Shown here piece after piece: positions 24,061 through 34,893 of a stretch of 64,000 nt of DNA. The first letter of the stretch is position 1. Every line of letters starts with the position of its first letter. Position numbers and translations under genes: made by a program. The notes beneath the pieces are model-generated. The model did not search any database. It had not been told where the DNA came from and was given only the letters and a program-made list of their open reading frames with translations. Source of the stretch: an uncultured Pelagibacteraceae bacterium (lineage in GTDB: Bacteria; Pseudomonadota; Alphaproteobacteria; Pelagibacterales; Pelagibacteraceae); contig CACORJ010000002.1 in the NCBI GenBank assembly GCA_902629575.1, positions 1 through 64,000 on the forward strand. Reading direction: 5' to 3'.

Positions 24061-27000
24061 TTAACAGGAAGCTTTACCACATGGGCCCATTCTATTTACA
24101 TCGTGGTTACCTAACTCATTCTCCAATTCAATTTGAGTTTTGCCTGCTTTTTCCGCTTCTGCAATTTTTTGCATTGCTTCTTCATAACTCTTTGCACCTA
24201 AGTAATTGAATTCATTTCCATTCATTTCGGCTTGAAGTTGTCTGATCGCAGCTGTTACCTCTAGTGTATGCATTCCACTAGAGCCTGGCATTTGCTCCAT
24301 TGCCCACAATGCATCTAAGGCAGCTTCTTGAGCTGTTTTAGCTGCTGCTTGAACTGTTTCTTTAACTTCAGAAGCTGCTTCTTGAGCTGCAGCGGATGCT
24401 ACTTGAGCAACATCTTGAGCTGCAGCGGTTGCGTCCTGCGCTGCTGCTTGTGCAACTTGTGCAGCTTGGTTTGCTACAGATGACTGAGCTACTGCTGCGG
24501 CTGCTTGTTTGATACTTGCTTGTTCCATCTTTTTAGCAGCCATAAATGCATCTTCTGCAGCTTGTGCAGCTACTTTATCACCAGATGCTACCGCATCATC
24601 CCATTCTTTTCGAGCAGCTAATCTTGCAGCTTTTGCATTAGCAAATGCTTTTGATTGTTCTGTTGTTGCTCCTACTGTTTCTATTGCGCTTGATTGTGCA
24701 ATTACCTCTACTTTTTGTGAAACAGAAATAGTTTTCGCGGCAGTAATAAATTCTGGAGTTACTAATTCTTTATTTAATGCGTTTGCAGTATAAACTTTTG
24801 TATTTACTGATAATTCAGTTGTAGGGTCTATAAATTTAGAAGGATCATCAATTAATTTATTTTTATCAACAACACTAACTAGATTTGTTCCTTCAAGTGC
24901 AATAACAACTTTACCATCAATCACTTTGACTGATTTAAGTGCTTTCTCATTAACATTAAGGCCAAGTTTCTTCGCAGTAGCCATAGCCAACTCAGCCTTA
25001 ACTTCTTTAAAATTCTCTAAATCCTGATTTAAATTAGCAATTTGATTAGCTATTTCTGGGCTTTCAGCTTCTAAAACACTAAGTTCCGTTGTAATTGAAG
25101 TTAACTGATTGTTAATTTCATTACTTTGGTTTTCAAATTCTTTTATTTGATTATCTAATTGAGCAATTTGACTTTCAAATTCAGCTTTTAACCTATTTGC
25201 CTCATCTGATACTTCTCCCTGATCTTTAACTTGATTTGCGATAGTACTAAGTTGTTCATTAAGTTTGCCATCTAATTCTGTTCTTTGTCCCTGAAGTTCA
25301 TTTATTTTATTACTTATAGGGTTTAACTGCTCTTGTATTGACGTCAAATTTTTTGTTTTTTCAGCGATTAAACTTTCTTTAGAACTAAATTGATTAGTTA
25401 AATCATTTATTTGTTTTTCTAATTCACCTTCAGAATTTTTTAAAGAAGATAGTTCGCTCTCTAGTTTTGAAATATTTTCATTTAAGTTTGCTAGCTCAGA
25501 ATTATTTTTGTTTATCTCTGATTTTAGAGCATCAACTTGACCATTTAAAACAAGAAGTGTTGGATTATTAGATCCATACATTTTCTCTAATTCTTTTTCA
25601 AGATCAGCTCTTTGAGCTGTTGAAAGTTGCAATTTATCATCTTCATTGTAATGAGTGTAACTATAATTCCCATTTAGTTTTGAATGAACAATTGCTGCTA
25701 ACTTGACATTAGTCATTTCATAATAATGACTATCAAATGCGGGTGTTTCACCAATTTTTTTTGCATTATCGACTGCTGCTTTAAAAGCATCATAAGTGTT
25801 TTCATCACCATCTAATGCAGCAATTAATCCAGCAGCTTTGTCATCATAACCGATAATTTGACCTGCTCCAATTCTGTAATAACCACCAGAAATAACTTCT
25901 TTAGCTCTTTTTCTTTGGGCTTCATCAAAAGTTGGGACTTGGTCTAAAATTTCAAATATTGCATCCTCAGTATTATATAGTCCACCTGTTTTAGCAATTT
26001 CCTCAGTTCTAATTTTATTTATTTCATTAACAGCTTCATCTTTTAAATTAATAACATTTTCTCTAGCCACTTTAGCTGCTTCACTTTGGATTTTAACTGA
26101 CTCAAATTGAAGATTATTTATTTCATTTTTCACAGTCCATTGATCACCAGAAGTTTCAAAATCTCGCATAGCAATCATTTGTTCAGAATACTTATTCAAT
26201 GCTTCTGTTGTCTTAACAGTATTAACTCGATTTAGTTCACCAATTTTTGCATCAAACTCTCTTACTGTCTTAGTCCATTTTGAGTGATCTGGTTGTCCTT
26301 GCGCTCGATAAAGCAATGCGATTCCTCCCCCAACAGTAGGATCGGCCTCGTTTATTGATGCCAAATATTTATTTTTTTCTAAATTTATTTTATTAATTTC
26401 TGCTCGCGCTTCCCAAGCTTGATTACTTATTTTTGAAATTTCTGAATTATATTTATCAATCATTTCTCTATAAGCTTTACCTTCTTCTAAAATTTTTGAA
26501 TATAGATCGTTTTTTTCCTTTAATGATTTTTGTAACTGACTAAATTCTTGGTTATTACTTAGTATTTCACTAAATTGTTCAGCAACTAATTTTCCCTCTT
26601 TTGTTCCTTCGACAACAGCGTTAGATAAGTTTCCATTAATATCTAATCTTGTGAATGCCAATGAAACTTTAGACGGATCAATGGTCGCAAAATCTTGGTA
26701 CTGTTCAGTCCTCTCCTTTACAATTTTATTAACTTGCTCTTGTACTTTTCTGCTTTCCTCTAATGTAAAAACTGCTTCTTGAATTGCTTTTTCTTCAGCT
26801 ATTAAAACATTTAATTCAGCAGTAGAAGGTTTGTTCACTACCCAATTAGGATTATTGCTAAGTTTATTATATATATTTTTAACTACACTTTTTTGAGTGT
26901 CCCAATCATCATTTAAAGCAGCATTAATACCACTTTGAATTTCATCTTCAGAAAGACCAGCAAAAGTTCCATATTTTTCTATTTCAAATGCTCTAGATCT

Positions 27001-28314
27001 TCTCGGATCACCATCTAAAAGCGCGCCAACCTCCCTGAAAGCAAAATCAATCTCTGTTTCAGACATATCTGCATCTTTAAATACATTTCCATAAATTTGA
27101 AAATGTTCGACTTCTTTATCTATAGATCTTTCAAATTGAGTTTGGATAAAATCTCTCTGCAATGAGGTAGATTCTAACCTATCATTAAGTCCTGCTACTT
27201 TGTCTTTTAAATCGGTATTTTTAAGCTTATCAAGTTCTAAACTTTTTTGAGATATGATTTCTTTGTTAGCTGTAATTTGACTATTAAGATTTATAATTTC
27301 ATCTTCAATTTTTGTTTTATTTGCAATTTCATTAGTCAAATCTAAATTTAAGCTTTGAATTTGTTGCTGTAATGCACTTGATTGACTTTCTGCAGTTTGG
27401 ATTTCATTTGTTACATTACTTAGTTGGCTACTTAATTGACCAGCTAATTCTTTACTTTTACTCATCTCTTCACGAGACAAAATTGCTGAAGATTGTTTTA
27501 CAATTTCCTCGTTATATTTTGCTAGAAGGTTGGTTTTTTGTGCTTCAAGATTAGATATTTGATTTGAGAGAGGATCAATTTTTGATTGTAGTTCTGTTAA
27601 TGAAGTTCTCTTATCCAATATTGCTGCACTATTAGTTTGTAATTGTTGTTCTAGATCTACAACTTTATTATTAATTTCATTATCAGGAATTGCTTCATTA
27701 CCAGCACTTGTTACTATTGATCCAGTATAAGAGTCTGCCCACTGTTCTTTTGTCCATTTTTCTAAATTTTCAGCTCCATCCACATCTAAAACTAGTTTTA
27801 TTGTATCAACCCCCATACCATTTAGATTTTCAGAAATAGATACTGTATCGATGCCTTTAAGATTCAGATCCATTAAATCTGACATGAATTCGTTTTCTTT
27901 TTCTACTTTGGCTACATTCATTTGTACTGTTAATTCATTTATCAGATTCATATCTTCTTTTGATATTCCGCTAATATCTATGTTAGTCATATCGGAACTG
28001 AACTCTTGGGGAATTATATTTCCAACATCTACTAAACTTTTTTCAATAAAGTTTAACGTTTTAATAGCATCTTCAGCATTATCGTTGTTTATAGCATCTT
28101 GAACATACTCAGTTGCTTTATCAATTTCTTTAATTGCTTCATCAATAATTTTTGATTGATCTGTTACAGCTTCAGAAGCATTATCAAATTTTTCTCTAGC
28201 TTCAGTTATTGCATCTGTAAGGTCAGATACATCTTCGATTGCATATGATTTAGATAATGAAAAAAATAAAATAAAAATTATGATTGCTAAAATTTTATTC
28301 AACTGATTTTTCAT
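24061..28314 (-). CDS. Giant secreted coiled-coil protein with Ala-rich 11-residue-repeat C-terminus
   Basis: Signal peptide MKNQLNKILAIIIFILFFSLSKSYA; two long coiled coils with PLSNQI/PISNKI repeats; Ala-rich tail; start chosen at the internal Met before the signal peptide. Confidence 0.8.
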   Translation of the reverse strand: MKNQLNKILAIIIFILFFSLSKSYAIEDVSDLTDAITEAREKFDNASEAVTDQSKIIDEAIKEIDKATEYVQDAINNDNAEDAIKTLNFIEKSLVDVGNIIPQEFSSDMTNIDISGISKEDMNLINELTVQMNVAKVEKENEFMSDLMDLNLKGIDTVSISENLNGMGVDTIKLVLDVDGAENLEKWTKEQWADSYTGSIVTSAGNEAIPDNEINNKVVDLEQQLQTNSAAILDKRTSLTELQSKIDPLSNQISNLEAQKTNLLAKYNEEIVKQSSAILSREEMSKSKELAGQLSSQLSNVTNEIQTAESQSSALQQQIQSLNLDLTNEIANKTKIEDEIINLNSQITANKEIISQKSLELDKLKNTDLKDKVAGLNDRLESTSLQRDFIQTQFERSIDKEVEHFQIYGNVFKDADMSETEIDFAFREVGALLDGDPRRSRAFEIEKYGTFAGLSEDEIQSGINAALNDDWDTQKSVVKNIYNKLSNNPNWVVNKPSTAELNVLIAEEKAIQEAVFTLEESRKVQEQVNKIVKERTEQYQDFATIDPSKVSLAFTRLDINGNLSNAVVEGTKEGKLVAEQFSEILSNNQEFSQLQKSLKEKNDLYSKILEEGKAYREMIDKYNSEISKISNQAWEARAEINKINLEKNKYLASINEADPTVGGGIALLYRAQGQPDHSKWTKTVREFDAKIGELNRVNTVKTTEALNKYSEQMIAMRDFETSGDQWTVKNEINNLQFESVKIQSEAAKVARENVINLKDEAVNEINKIRTEEIAKTGGLYNTEDAIFEILDQVPTFDEAQRKRAKEVISGGYYRIGAGQIIGYDDKAAGLIAALDGDENTYDAFKAAVDNAKKIGETPAFDSHYYEMTNVKLAAIVHSKLNGNYSYTHYNEDDKLQLSTAQRADLEKELEKMYGSNNPTLLVLNGQVDALKSEINKNNSELANLNENISKLESELSSLKNSEGELEKQINDLTNQFSSKESLIAEKTKNLTSIQEQLNPISNKINELQGQRTELDGKLNEQLSTIANQVKDQGEVSDEANRLKAEFESQIAQLDNQIKEFENQSNEINNQLTSITTELSVLEAESPEIANQIANLNQDLENFKEVKAELAMATAKKLGLNVNEKALKSVKVIDGKVVIALEGTNLVSVVDKNKLIDDPSKFIDPTTELSVNTKVYTANALNKELVTPEFITAAKTISVSQKVEVIAQSSAIETVGATTEQSKAFANAKAARLAARKEWDDAVASGDKVAAQAAEDAFMAAKKMEQASIKQAAAAVAQSSVANQAAQVAQAAAQDATAAAQDVAQVASAAAQEAASEVKETVQAAAKTAQEAALDALWAMEQMPGSSGMHTLEVTAAIRQLQAEMNGNEFNYLGAKSYEEAMQKIAEAEKAGKTQIELENELGNHDVNRMGPCGKASC

Positions 28315-29152
28315 TTTCCTCCTCCTCAGTTTCATCCTCGAGCTTTTTCTTTAAATCGGCTATCTTAAACTTATAAGATTCTAATAATTTTTGTCTTTCT
28401 TTTAAGTCTTTAGCTAATTTGTCGTGTTTAACAGCTGTTCCTAAGTCTAAAAATTCTCCTAACATCCAAAATTTTTTAATTGCCTCTTTTGTGGGAGTAT
28501 CAGGGTTCATGCCTAGTGCCGCCCTCATACTATTCTTTCCTTTATTAATACCAAATAAAGACCGAATTTTTTCTTCATCCTCCTCTTTTTTGCTAAAAAT
28601 ACCCTCTTTATAATTGTTTTCTTTGTATCTTTCTAAAGCTTTTTTACTAGACCAAAGTTTAGACGCATAAAAAATTTCAAACATTGCCATTGCTTTAATC
28701 ATTTGCCCAGGATTTTTTTGTTGATATGCTTTACTTCCATTAAAAACTCTAAACAACTCTCCACCAGCTTTTTTACCTCTGCAACCGAAACTGTTATTGC
28801 ATCCTTTAAATTTTTTTGTCATTCCTTCAGGGTAATAAGATGCATCAAGTTTTTTAGGTTTTCCTAATTCCTCTATTTTTTCCAAAGTAATTTCCTCTTT
28901 ATCTTCATCTTTATCTTTTTTTTTAAATGGATTTTTTTTTTCTTTTTTCTTTACTAGTGATAAAGATTTTTTTTCAGTTTTTTTTTCTTTTGGCTTTTCT
29001 AAAAATTCAACAGCTTTTTCATATTCTGCTTTAGTAATTCCACCAGCCTCATAAATCTTTTTTAGTTCATCTTTCTTTTGGTCCAAACTTTTAGCAAATA
29101 CATTGAAAGTAAATAAAAAAATAACAGAAAAATAAATCAGAATTTTTTTCAT
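28295..29152 (-). CDS. Secreted protein, SHOCT-like N-terminal segment, charged coiled-coil C-terminus
   Basis: MKKILIYFSVIFLFTFNVFA signal peptide; LDQKKDELKKIYEAGGITKAEYEKAVEFL; ORF-track start is 15 aa upstream; overlaps the giant gene by 20 bp. Confidence 0.65.
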   Translation of the reverse strand: MKKILIYFSVIFLFTFNVFAKSLDQKKDELKKIYEAGGITKAEYEKAVEFLEKPKEKKTEKKSLSLVKKKEKKNPFKKKDKDEDKEEITLEKIEELGKPKKLDASYYPEGMTKKFKGCNNSFGCRGKKAGGELFRVFNGSKAYQQKNPGQMIKAMAMFEIFYASKLWSSKKALERYKENNYKEGIFSKKEEDEEKIRSLFGINKGKNSMRAALGMNPDTPTKEAIKKFWMLGEFLDLGTAVKHDKLAKDLKERQKLLESYKFKIADLKKKLEDETEEEENEKSVE

Positions 29153-29240
29153 AAATAGAAAATAACAAATTAATTTTATTTTGTCTTTAAAAGACAATTT
29201 TCAACTTTTAATTGAATTTCAATAAAGATGATTTTCTATG

Positions 29241-29651
29241 TTAATTCTTATTTAAGATTAATGCTTTTTCTAAATATTTTTTATCAAGCTTACAATCTTT
29301 ATATCCTCGCTTCACAACATTTAAATATCTTTCAGTTGGAAATCTAAAAGGAGTTTTTTTCACCATTGAGTAAGTCATTACTTTTTTTCCATAATATAAG
29401 AAATAATATTTTTTATATAAACTCGGGTAATCCTCATAAACATCTAGCTTTTTCTCATCACTTTTTGAAATCTCAAATAATGCTCCTGGGACGATAGAAT
29501 TTTTTTTTGGCTCAATATCTGCTGCACGATATTTGCTTCTAAAAGTTAATCTAAAATCTTTTAAATTTATCTTTTTTAAAAACTTACTATCCTTACACCT
29601 TCTTCTCATTTGAAAATGATGCAGATTACTCCCGTAAGCAAAATAAAGCAT
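29241..29651 (-). CDS. Gamma-glutamylcyclotransferase family protein
   Basis: MLYFAYGSNL, VPGALFEI, YEDYPSLY. Confidence 0.85.
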   Translation of the reverse strand: MLYFAYGSNLHHFQMRRRCKDSKFLKKINLKDFRLTFRSKYRAADIEPKKNSIVPGALFEISKSDEKKLDVYEDYPSLYKKYYFLYYGKKVMTYSMVKKTPFRFPTERYLNVVKRGYKDCKLDKKYLEKALILNKN

Positions 29652-30401
29652 TTATCTCTCTACAATCTCAATATCTTTTTCTTTGATAAATTTCAAAATT
29701 TGAGAATTACAATCATCAATTTTAGACTGATTTTCAGATCTTAAAACAATCGATACACCTAACTTACCAGCATGAAAAAATGGATAACTTCCTATTTCAA
29801 CATCTTGATTTTGATTTTGAACTTGTGAAAGTGAGTTAGCTATTTCACTTTCTACTGTTCTTAAATTAATTGTATGACTTAAAATTGGTTCTCCACCAGC
29901 TATCTTATTTTTCAAGCCCCCTAACATAGATTTCATTATTGAAGGAACTCCAGGTAAACAAAATACATTTTCAACACTAAATCCTGGGGCGCCACTTGTT
30001 GGATTTAAGATTAATTCTGCGTTTTCTGGCATCCATGCCATTCTTTGTCTTCCCTTATTGAATTCTCCCTCATTATAATAAGCCTCTAATATTCTAAATG
30101 CTTCTTTATGTATTTCATATTTTTTATTAAAAGCTTTTGAGACTGACTGAGCAGTAATATCGTCATGGGTAGGACCAATCCCTCCCGTTGTGAAAACATA
30201 ATTATTAGATTTTCTCAAAACATTAAGTGTATCTACTATAGTTTTTTCTACATCGGGAATAACTCTTACTTCATTAACTTTTACTCCAATAGAGTTGAGC
30301 CATATTGCTAAAGTGCTTGTATTAGTATCTTGAGTTCTTCCTGAAAGAATTTCGTTGCCAATGATTAATATTGCAGCATTTACTTTTGTGTTTTTACTCA
30401 T
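29652..30401 (-). CDS. Molybdopterin-binding domain protein (CinA N-terminal-like)
   Basis: AAILIIGNEILSGRTQDTN, TTGGIGPTHDDITAQSV. Confidence 0.9.
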   Translation of the reverse strand: MSKNTKVNAAILIIGNEILSGRTQDTNTSTLAIWLNSIGVKVNEVRVIPDVEKTIVDTLNVLRKSNNYVFTTGGIGPTHDDITAQSVSKAFNKKYEIHKEAFRILEAYYNEGEFNKGRQRMAWMPENAELILNPTSGAPGFSVENVFCLPGVPSIMKSMLGGLKNKIAGGEPILSHTINLRTVESEIANSLSQVQNQNQDVEIGSYPFFHAGKLGVSIVLRSENQSKIDDCNSQILKFIKEKDIEIVER

Positions 30402-30421
30402 TTTATATGTATAATTCGAAA

Positions 30422-31120
30422 ATGGAATTTACCAAGTCTTTATTGAAAGGCAAATTAATCAAAAGATATAAGCGTTTTTTTGTTGATGTAAATCTAAATA
30501 AAAAAATTGTCACTGCTCATTGTCCAAATACTGGATCAATGGAAGGTTTATTAGACCAAGGAAATGAAGTGTATTTATTCAAACATGATGATCCAAAAAG
30601 AAAATTAAAATATGGTCTAGAAATTATTAAAGTAAAAAAAAACTTTGTGGGCATAAATACTCACAGAGCAAACAAAATTGTAGACCACGGATTAAATAAC
30701 AATCTAATTAAAGAACTGCAAAACAGTGATAATATAAAATCAGAAGTTTTTTTTAATAAAGAAACTAGGTTTGATTTTTTAATTGAAAAAAAAGGTCAAA
30801 AAAGTTTCTTAGAAGTAAAGAATGTTACTCTTTTTAGAGACAAAAAAATAGCTGAATTTCCTGATGCTATTACTACTAGAGGATCTAAACATTTACTCAC
30901 CCTTATTGATGCCATAAAGAAAGGTTATAAATCTTACTTAATATTTTTAGTACAAATACAAAATATGGAGTACTTTAAAATAGCAAAAGATATTGATAAT
31001 AAGTACTATAAAAACTATTTAATAGCTAAAAAAGCAGGGGTAAATTTTATAGCTTATAGATGTAACATTAGTTCTAAAGAAATTTATATAGACAAAAAAT
31101 TAAAAATTATTGATGAGTAA
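30422..31120 (+). CDS. sfsA: SfsA family DNA/RNA nuclease-like protein
   Basis: AHCPNTGSMEGLL, RFDFLI, FLEVKNVTL; start moved to MEFTKSLLKGKL. Confidence 0.93.
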   Translation: MEFTKSLLKGKLIKRYKRFFVDVNLNKKIVTAHCPNTGSMEGLLDQGNEVYLFKHDDPKRKLKYGLEIIKVKKNFVGINTHRANKIVDHGLNNNLIKELQNSDNIKSEVFFNKETRFDFLIEKKGQKSFLEVKNVTLFRDKKIAEFPDAITTRGSKHLLTLIDAIKKGYKSYLIFLVQIQNMEYFKIAKDIDNKYYKNYLIAKKAGVNFIAYRCNISSKEIYIDKKLKIIDE

Positions 31121-31886
31121 TCACACTGAAAAATTTGAAAAAATGAGAATAGCCGGAAAGTTAGCTGCACAAACTTTAGACATGTTAACCGAAAATATTA
31201 AAGAAGGTATTTCAACAGCTTACATAGATAAGCTTGGTTATGAGTTTATAAGAGATAATGGTGGCCACTCTGCCCCGCTATACTACCGAGGTTTTACTAA
31301 ATCTTTATGCACATCTCTTAATCATGTTGTGTGTCATGGCGTGCCTTCAGAAGATAGAATTTTGGTTGATGGAGATGCACTTAATGTTGATGTAACTGCT
31401 ATTATTAATGAACACTACGGAGATACTAGTAGAATGTTTTGTATTGGAAAAACCTCTGTAAAATTAAATAATCTTATTGATGCAACTTATCAGTCAATGA
31501 TGAAAGCTATTAAAATTTTAAAACCTGGTGTTAAACTTGGAGATATAGGGCATGTAATACAATCTTATATAGAAGAGAAAGGATTTTCTGTAGTTAAGGA
31601 CTTTTGTGGTCATGGGATAAGTACATCATTTCATGAACCACCAAACATTTTACACTATGGAACAAAGAATACCGGTATGGAATTAAAACCTGGTATGACA
31701 TTTACAATAGAACCGATGATTAATGCTGGTAAATTTAACGTAAAAATGCTTAATGATGGCTGGACTGCAGTGACAAAAGACAAATCTATGTCTGCACAGT
31801 TTGAGCACACCGTTGGAATTACTGAAAATGGTTATGAAATATTTACAGAATCTGCTAAAGGTTATCTGAAGCCCCCATACTTATAA
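31110..31886 (+). CDS. map: Methionine aminopeptidase type I
   Basis: SLNHVVCHGVPSE, GDALNVDVT, GHGISTSFHEPPNILHY. Confidence 0.96.
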   Translation: MMSNHTEKFEKMRIAGKLAAQTLDMLTENIKEGISTAYIDKLGYEFIRDNGGHSAPLYYRGFTKSLCTSLNHVVCHGVPSEDRILVDGDALNVDVTAIINEHYGDTSRMFCIGKTSVKLNNLIDATYQSMMKAIKILKPGVKLGDIGHVIQSYIEEKGFSVVKDFCGHGISTSFHEPPNILHYGTKNTGMELKPGMTFTIEPMINAGKFNVKMLNDGWTAVTKDKSMSAQFEHTVGITENGYEIFTESAKGYLKPPYL

Positions 31887-31889
31887 TTA

Positions 31890-33182
31890 ATGATTAAAAG
31901 ATACTCTCGAAAAGAATTAATAGATATTTGGTCTGAAGAAAATAAATATAAAATTTGGTTAGATGTTGAAATTGCTGCAGCCCAAGCAATGGAAAAACTT
32001 GGTCAAATACCGAAAGGTGTCTCATCGATTGTTAAGAAAAAAGCTAGAATTAACGTAAAAAGAATTCATCAAATAGAGACACAAGTTAAACATGATGTGA
32101 TTGCCTTTTTAACATCTGTTACTGAAAAAGCTGGAATTAAAGCAAGATACCTTCACCAAGGAATGACTTCATCTGATGTGGTGGATACAAGTTTTAATAT
32201 TCAATTAGTTCAATCAGGTAAAATAATCCTTAAAGATTTAGATCAAATTTTAAAAGTACTCAAAAAACAAGCTCGAAAATACAAATTCACTCCTTGTATG
32301 GGTAGAAGTCATGGTATTCATGCAGAGCCAATTACTTTTGGTTTAAAATTAGCTTCTTTTTATGAGGAATTTAAAAGGAATAGAAAAAGATTAGTGAATG
32401 CAATAGATGAAGTCTCAACTTGCGCAATATCAGGTGCTGTTGGAACTTTTGCTAACATCAATCCAAGTGTTGAAAAACATGTTGCCAAAAAACTTAATTT
32501 AAAAGTAGAGCCTATTTCAACTCAAATAATTCCAAGGGACCGTCATGCTTTTTATTTTTCAGTTTTAGGAATAATTGCTGGTTCTATTGAAAGAGTTGCT
32601 ATTGAAATTAGACATTTACAAAGAACTGAAGTTTATGAATTACAAGAATATTTTTCTAAAAATCAAAAAGGTTCTTCAGCAATGCCACATAAAAAGAATC
32701 CAATTCTGAGCGAAAACTTAACTGGCTTAGCAAGAATGGTTAGAAGTGCTGTGATCCCTGCCCTTGAGAATATTGCTCTCTGGCATGAAAGAGATATTTC
32801 TCACTCAAGTGTTGAGAGAAATATTGGGCCTGATGCTAATATCACAATTGATTTCGCATTAGCAAGATTAACTAACATTTTAGATAATATGATTGTTTAT
32901 CCAAAAAAAATGTTAGAAAATTTAAATATTACAAAAGGATTAATTTTTTCTCAAGAGTTAATGCTTGAATTAACTAAAACAGGTTTAAGTAGAGAAAAAT
33001 CTTACAAAATGGTTCAAACTTATGCTAAGAAATGTTTTACTGAAAATTTAGATTTGTTTAATGTCATCCAATCTGACAAATACATAATGAGTAAGATTTC
33101 ACCAAAGAAATTAAAAGCTATTTTTAGTTACTCTAAACATTTTAAGAATGTAAATTTAATCTTTAGAAGAGTATTTACATAA
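31890..33182 (+). CDS. purB: Adenylosuccinate lyase
   Basis: [20 protein letters not shown] signature. Confidence 0.97.
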   Translation: MIKRYSRKELIDIWSEENKYKIWLDVEIAAAQAMEKLGQIPKGVSSIVKKKARINVKRIHQIETQVKHDVIAFLTSVTEKAGIKARYLHQGMTSSDVVDTSFNIQLVQSGKIILKDLDQILKVLKKQARKYKFTPCMGRSHGIHAEPITFGLKLASFYEEFKRNRKRLVNAIDEVSTCAISGAVGTFANINPSVEKHVAKKLNLKVEPISTQIIPRDRHAFYFSVLGIIAGSIERVAIEIRHLQRTEVYELQEYFSKNQKGSSAMPHKKNPILSENLTGLARMVRSAVIPALENIALWHERDISHSSVERNIGPDANITIDFALARLTNILDNMIVYPKKMLENLNITKGLIFSQELMLELTKTGLSREKSYKMVQTYAKKCFTENLDLFNVIQSDKYIMSKISPKKLKAIFSYSKHFKNVNLIFRRVFT

Positions 33183-33967
33183 TGAAAAAAGGTAAAAAAT
33201 TATATGAAGGTAAAGCTAAAATTATTTATGCAACATCAGATAAAAATTTAGTTATTCAATATTTCAAAGACGATGCAACAGCATTTAATAATCAAAAGAA
33301 AACTACAATCGAAGGTAAGGGTGTTTTGAATAATAGAATTTCAGAGCATATACTTTCAAATTTATCTCAAATAGGAATTAAAAATCATTTAGTTAAAAGA
33401 CTTAATATGAGGGAACAGGTAATCAAATTAGTAGAAATTATTCCAATTGAATTTATTGTAAGAAATGTTGCCTCGGGATCAATAACTAAAAGATTAGGAA
33501 TTGAAGATGGTACAGTTCTCAAAGAACCTTTGCTAGAATATTGTTTAAAGGATGATGCGCTTGGTGATCCTCTAATTGCTGAAGAACATATTTATGCATT
33601 TGATTGGGCTAGTAAAAAAGAAATTGAGAGAGTAAAAAAAATGATTTTAAGAATTAACGATTTTATGATTGGTATGTTTAGAGGAATAGGAATTAAATTA
33701 ATTGATTTTAAATTAGAATTTGGAAGAATTAAAATTAACGGTCGTAATGAAGTAATTTTAGCAGATGAGATTAGTCCTGACACATGTAGATTGTGGGATT
33801 CAATAACTGATAAAAAACTTGACAAAGACAGATTTAGAAAAGACTTAGGAGATTTAATCCCCGCTTATACTGAGGTTGCAAAAAGATTGGGCATTCTGCA
33901 TGAACAATCAAATGTATCTGCAGTTAATGTAACAAAATTGTCATCTATAAAAAAAAAAAGTAAATGA
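33182..33967 (+). CDS. purC: SAICAR synthase
   Basis: [25 protein letters not shown]. Confidence 0.97.
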   Translation: MKKGKKLYEGKAKIIYATSDKNLVIQYFKDDATAFNNQKKTTIEGKGVLNNRISEHILSNLSQIGIKNHLVKRLNMREQVIKLVEIIPIEFIVRNVASGSITKRLGIEDGTVLKEPLLEYCLKDDALGDPLIAEEHIYAFDWASKKEIERVKKMILRINDFMIGMFRGIGIKLIDFKLEFGRIKINGRNEVILADEISPDTCRLWDSITDKKLDKDRFRKDLGDLIPAYTEVAKRLGILHEQSNVSAVNVTKLSSIKKKSK

Positions 33968-34206
33968 AAATTTCAGCAATCATAACTCTTAAAAAAGATG
34001 TTTTGGATCCGCAAGGAAAAGTCATTCATAAAACATTAGACGGTATGGGGTTCAAGGGTATCAATGAAGTAAGACAAGGAAAATATTTTGAAGTTGATGT
34101 AAAAGAGAATGACCCGTCAAAAGCTAAAAAGATAGTTGAAGATATGTGTAAAAAACTTTTAGCTAACCTGGTTATTGAAGATTACCAAATTATTGAGACA
34201 CAATAA
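33964..34206 (+). CDS. purS: FGAM synthase subunit PurS
   Basis: 80 aa PurS, position between purC and purQ. Confidence 0.95.
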   Translation: MKISAIITLKKDVLDPQGKVIHKTLDGMGFKGINEVRQGKYFEVDVKENDPSKAKKIVEDMCKKLLANLVIEDYQIIETQ

Positions 34207-34209
34207 TTA

Positions 34210-34893
34210 ATGAAATCATCTGTAATTACCTTTCCTGGATCAAACTGTGATAGAGACATGAATGTTGCTTTAACTAAATTTGGTTTTAAAAATAAAATGG
34301 TATGGCATGATGATAATGAATTACCAAAAAGTGATTTAGTTGTGTTACCAGGTGGTTTTTCTTATGGCGACTATCTTAGATGTGGAAGTATGGCCTCTAA
34401 ATCTAAAATAATGCAATCAGTAATAAGTTTTGCAAAATCAGGTGGTTTAGTTATGGGTATTTGTAATGGTTTTCAAATATTGGTCGAAACAGGTCTAGTG
34501 CCTGGAGTTTTATTAAGAAACAAATATCTAGAATTTATCTGTAAAAATGTTTTTATTAAAGTGGATAATAAAGATAATCCTTATTTTAAACATATTGATA
34601 AAAATGTTTTTGAATTTCACATAGCTCATAATGAAGGAAACTATTTTTGCACGCAAGATCAGCTTAAAGAAATTGAGGACAATAATCAGATCGCAATTTA
34701 CTATTGCAATAAAGAAGGTCAAACAGAAGATCAATTTAATCCAAACGGATCGATTAAAAATATCGCGGGTATTTTTAATAAAGGAAAAAACGTTTTAGGA
34801 ATGATGCCTCATCCTGAAAGAATGATAGATCAGAGTTTATCTGGAGAAGATGGATCCTTATTTTTTAAAAACTTAATAAATAATATCAAATAA
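34210..34893 (+). CDS. purQ: FGAM synthase glutaminase subunit PurQ
   Basis: [26 protein letters not shown]. Confidence 0.97.
   Translation: MKSSVITFPGSNCDRDMNVALTKFGFKNKMVWHDDNELPKSDLVVLPGGFSYGDYLRCGSMASKSKIMQSVISFAKSGGLVMGICNGFQILVETGLVPGVLLRNKYLEFICKNVFIKVDNKDNPYFKHIDKNVFEFHIAHNEGNYFCTQDQLKEIEDNNQIAIYYCNKEGQTEDQFNPNGSIKNIAGIFNKGKNVLGMMPHPERMIDQSLSGEDGSLFFKNLINNIK

Noticed and set aside
24509-24793. 94-aa + strand ORF opposite the Ala-rich tail
   Set aside because: GC/Ala-repeat composition creates an open antisense frame; product has no recognisable features.
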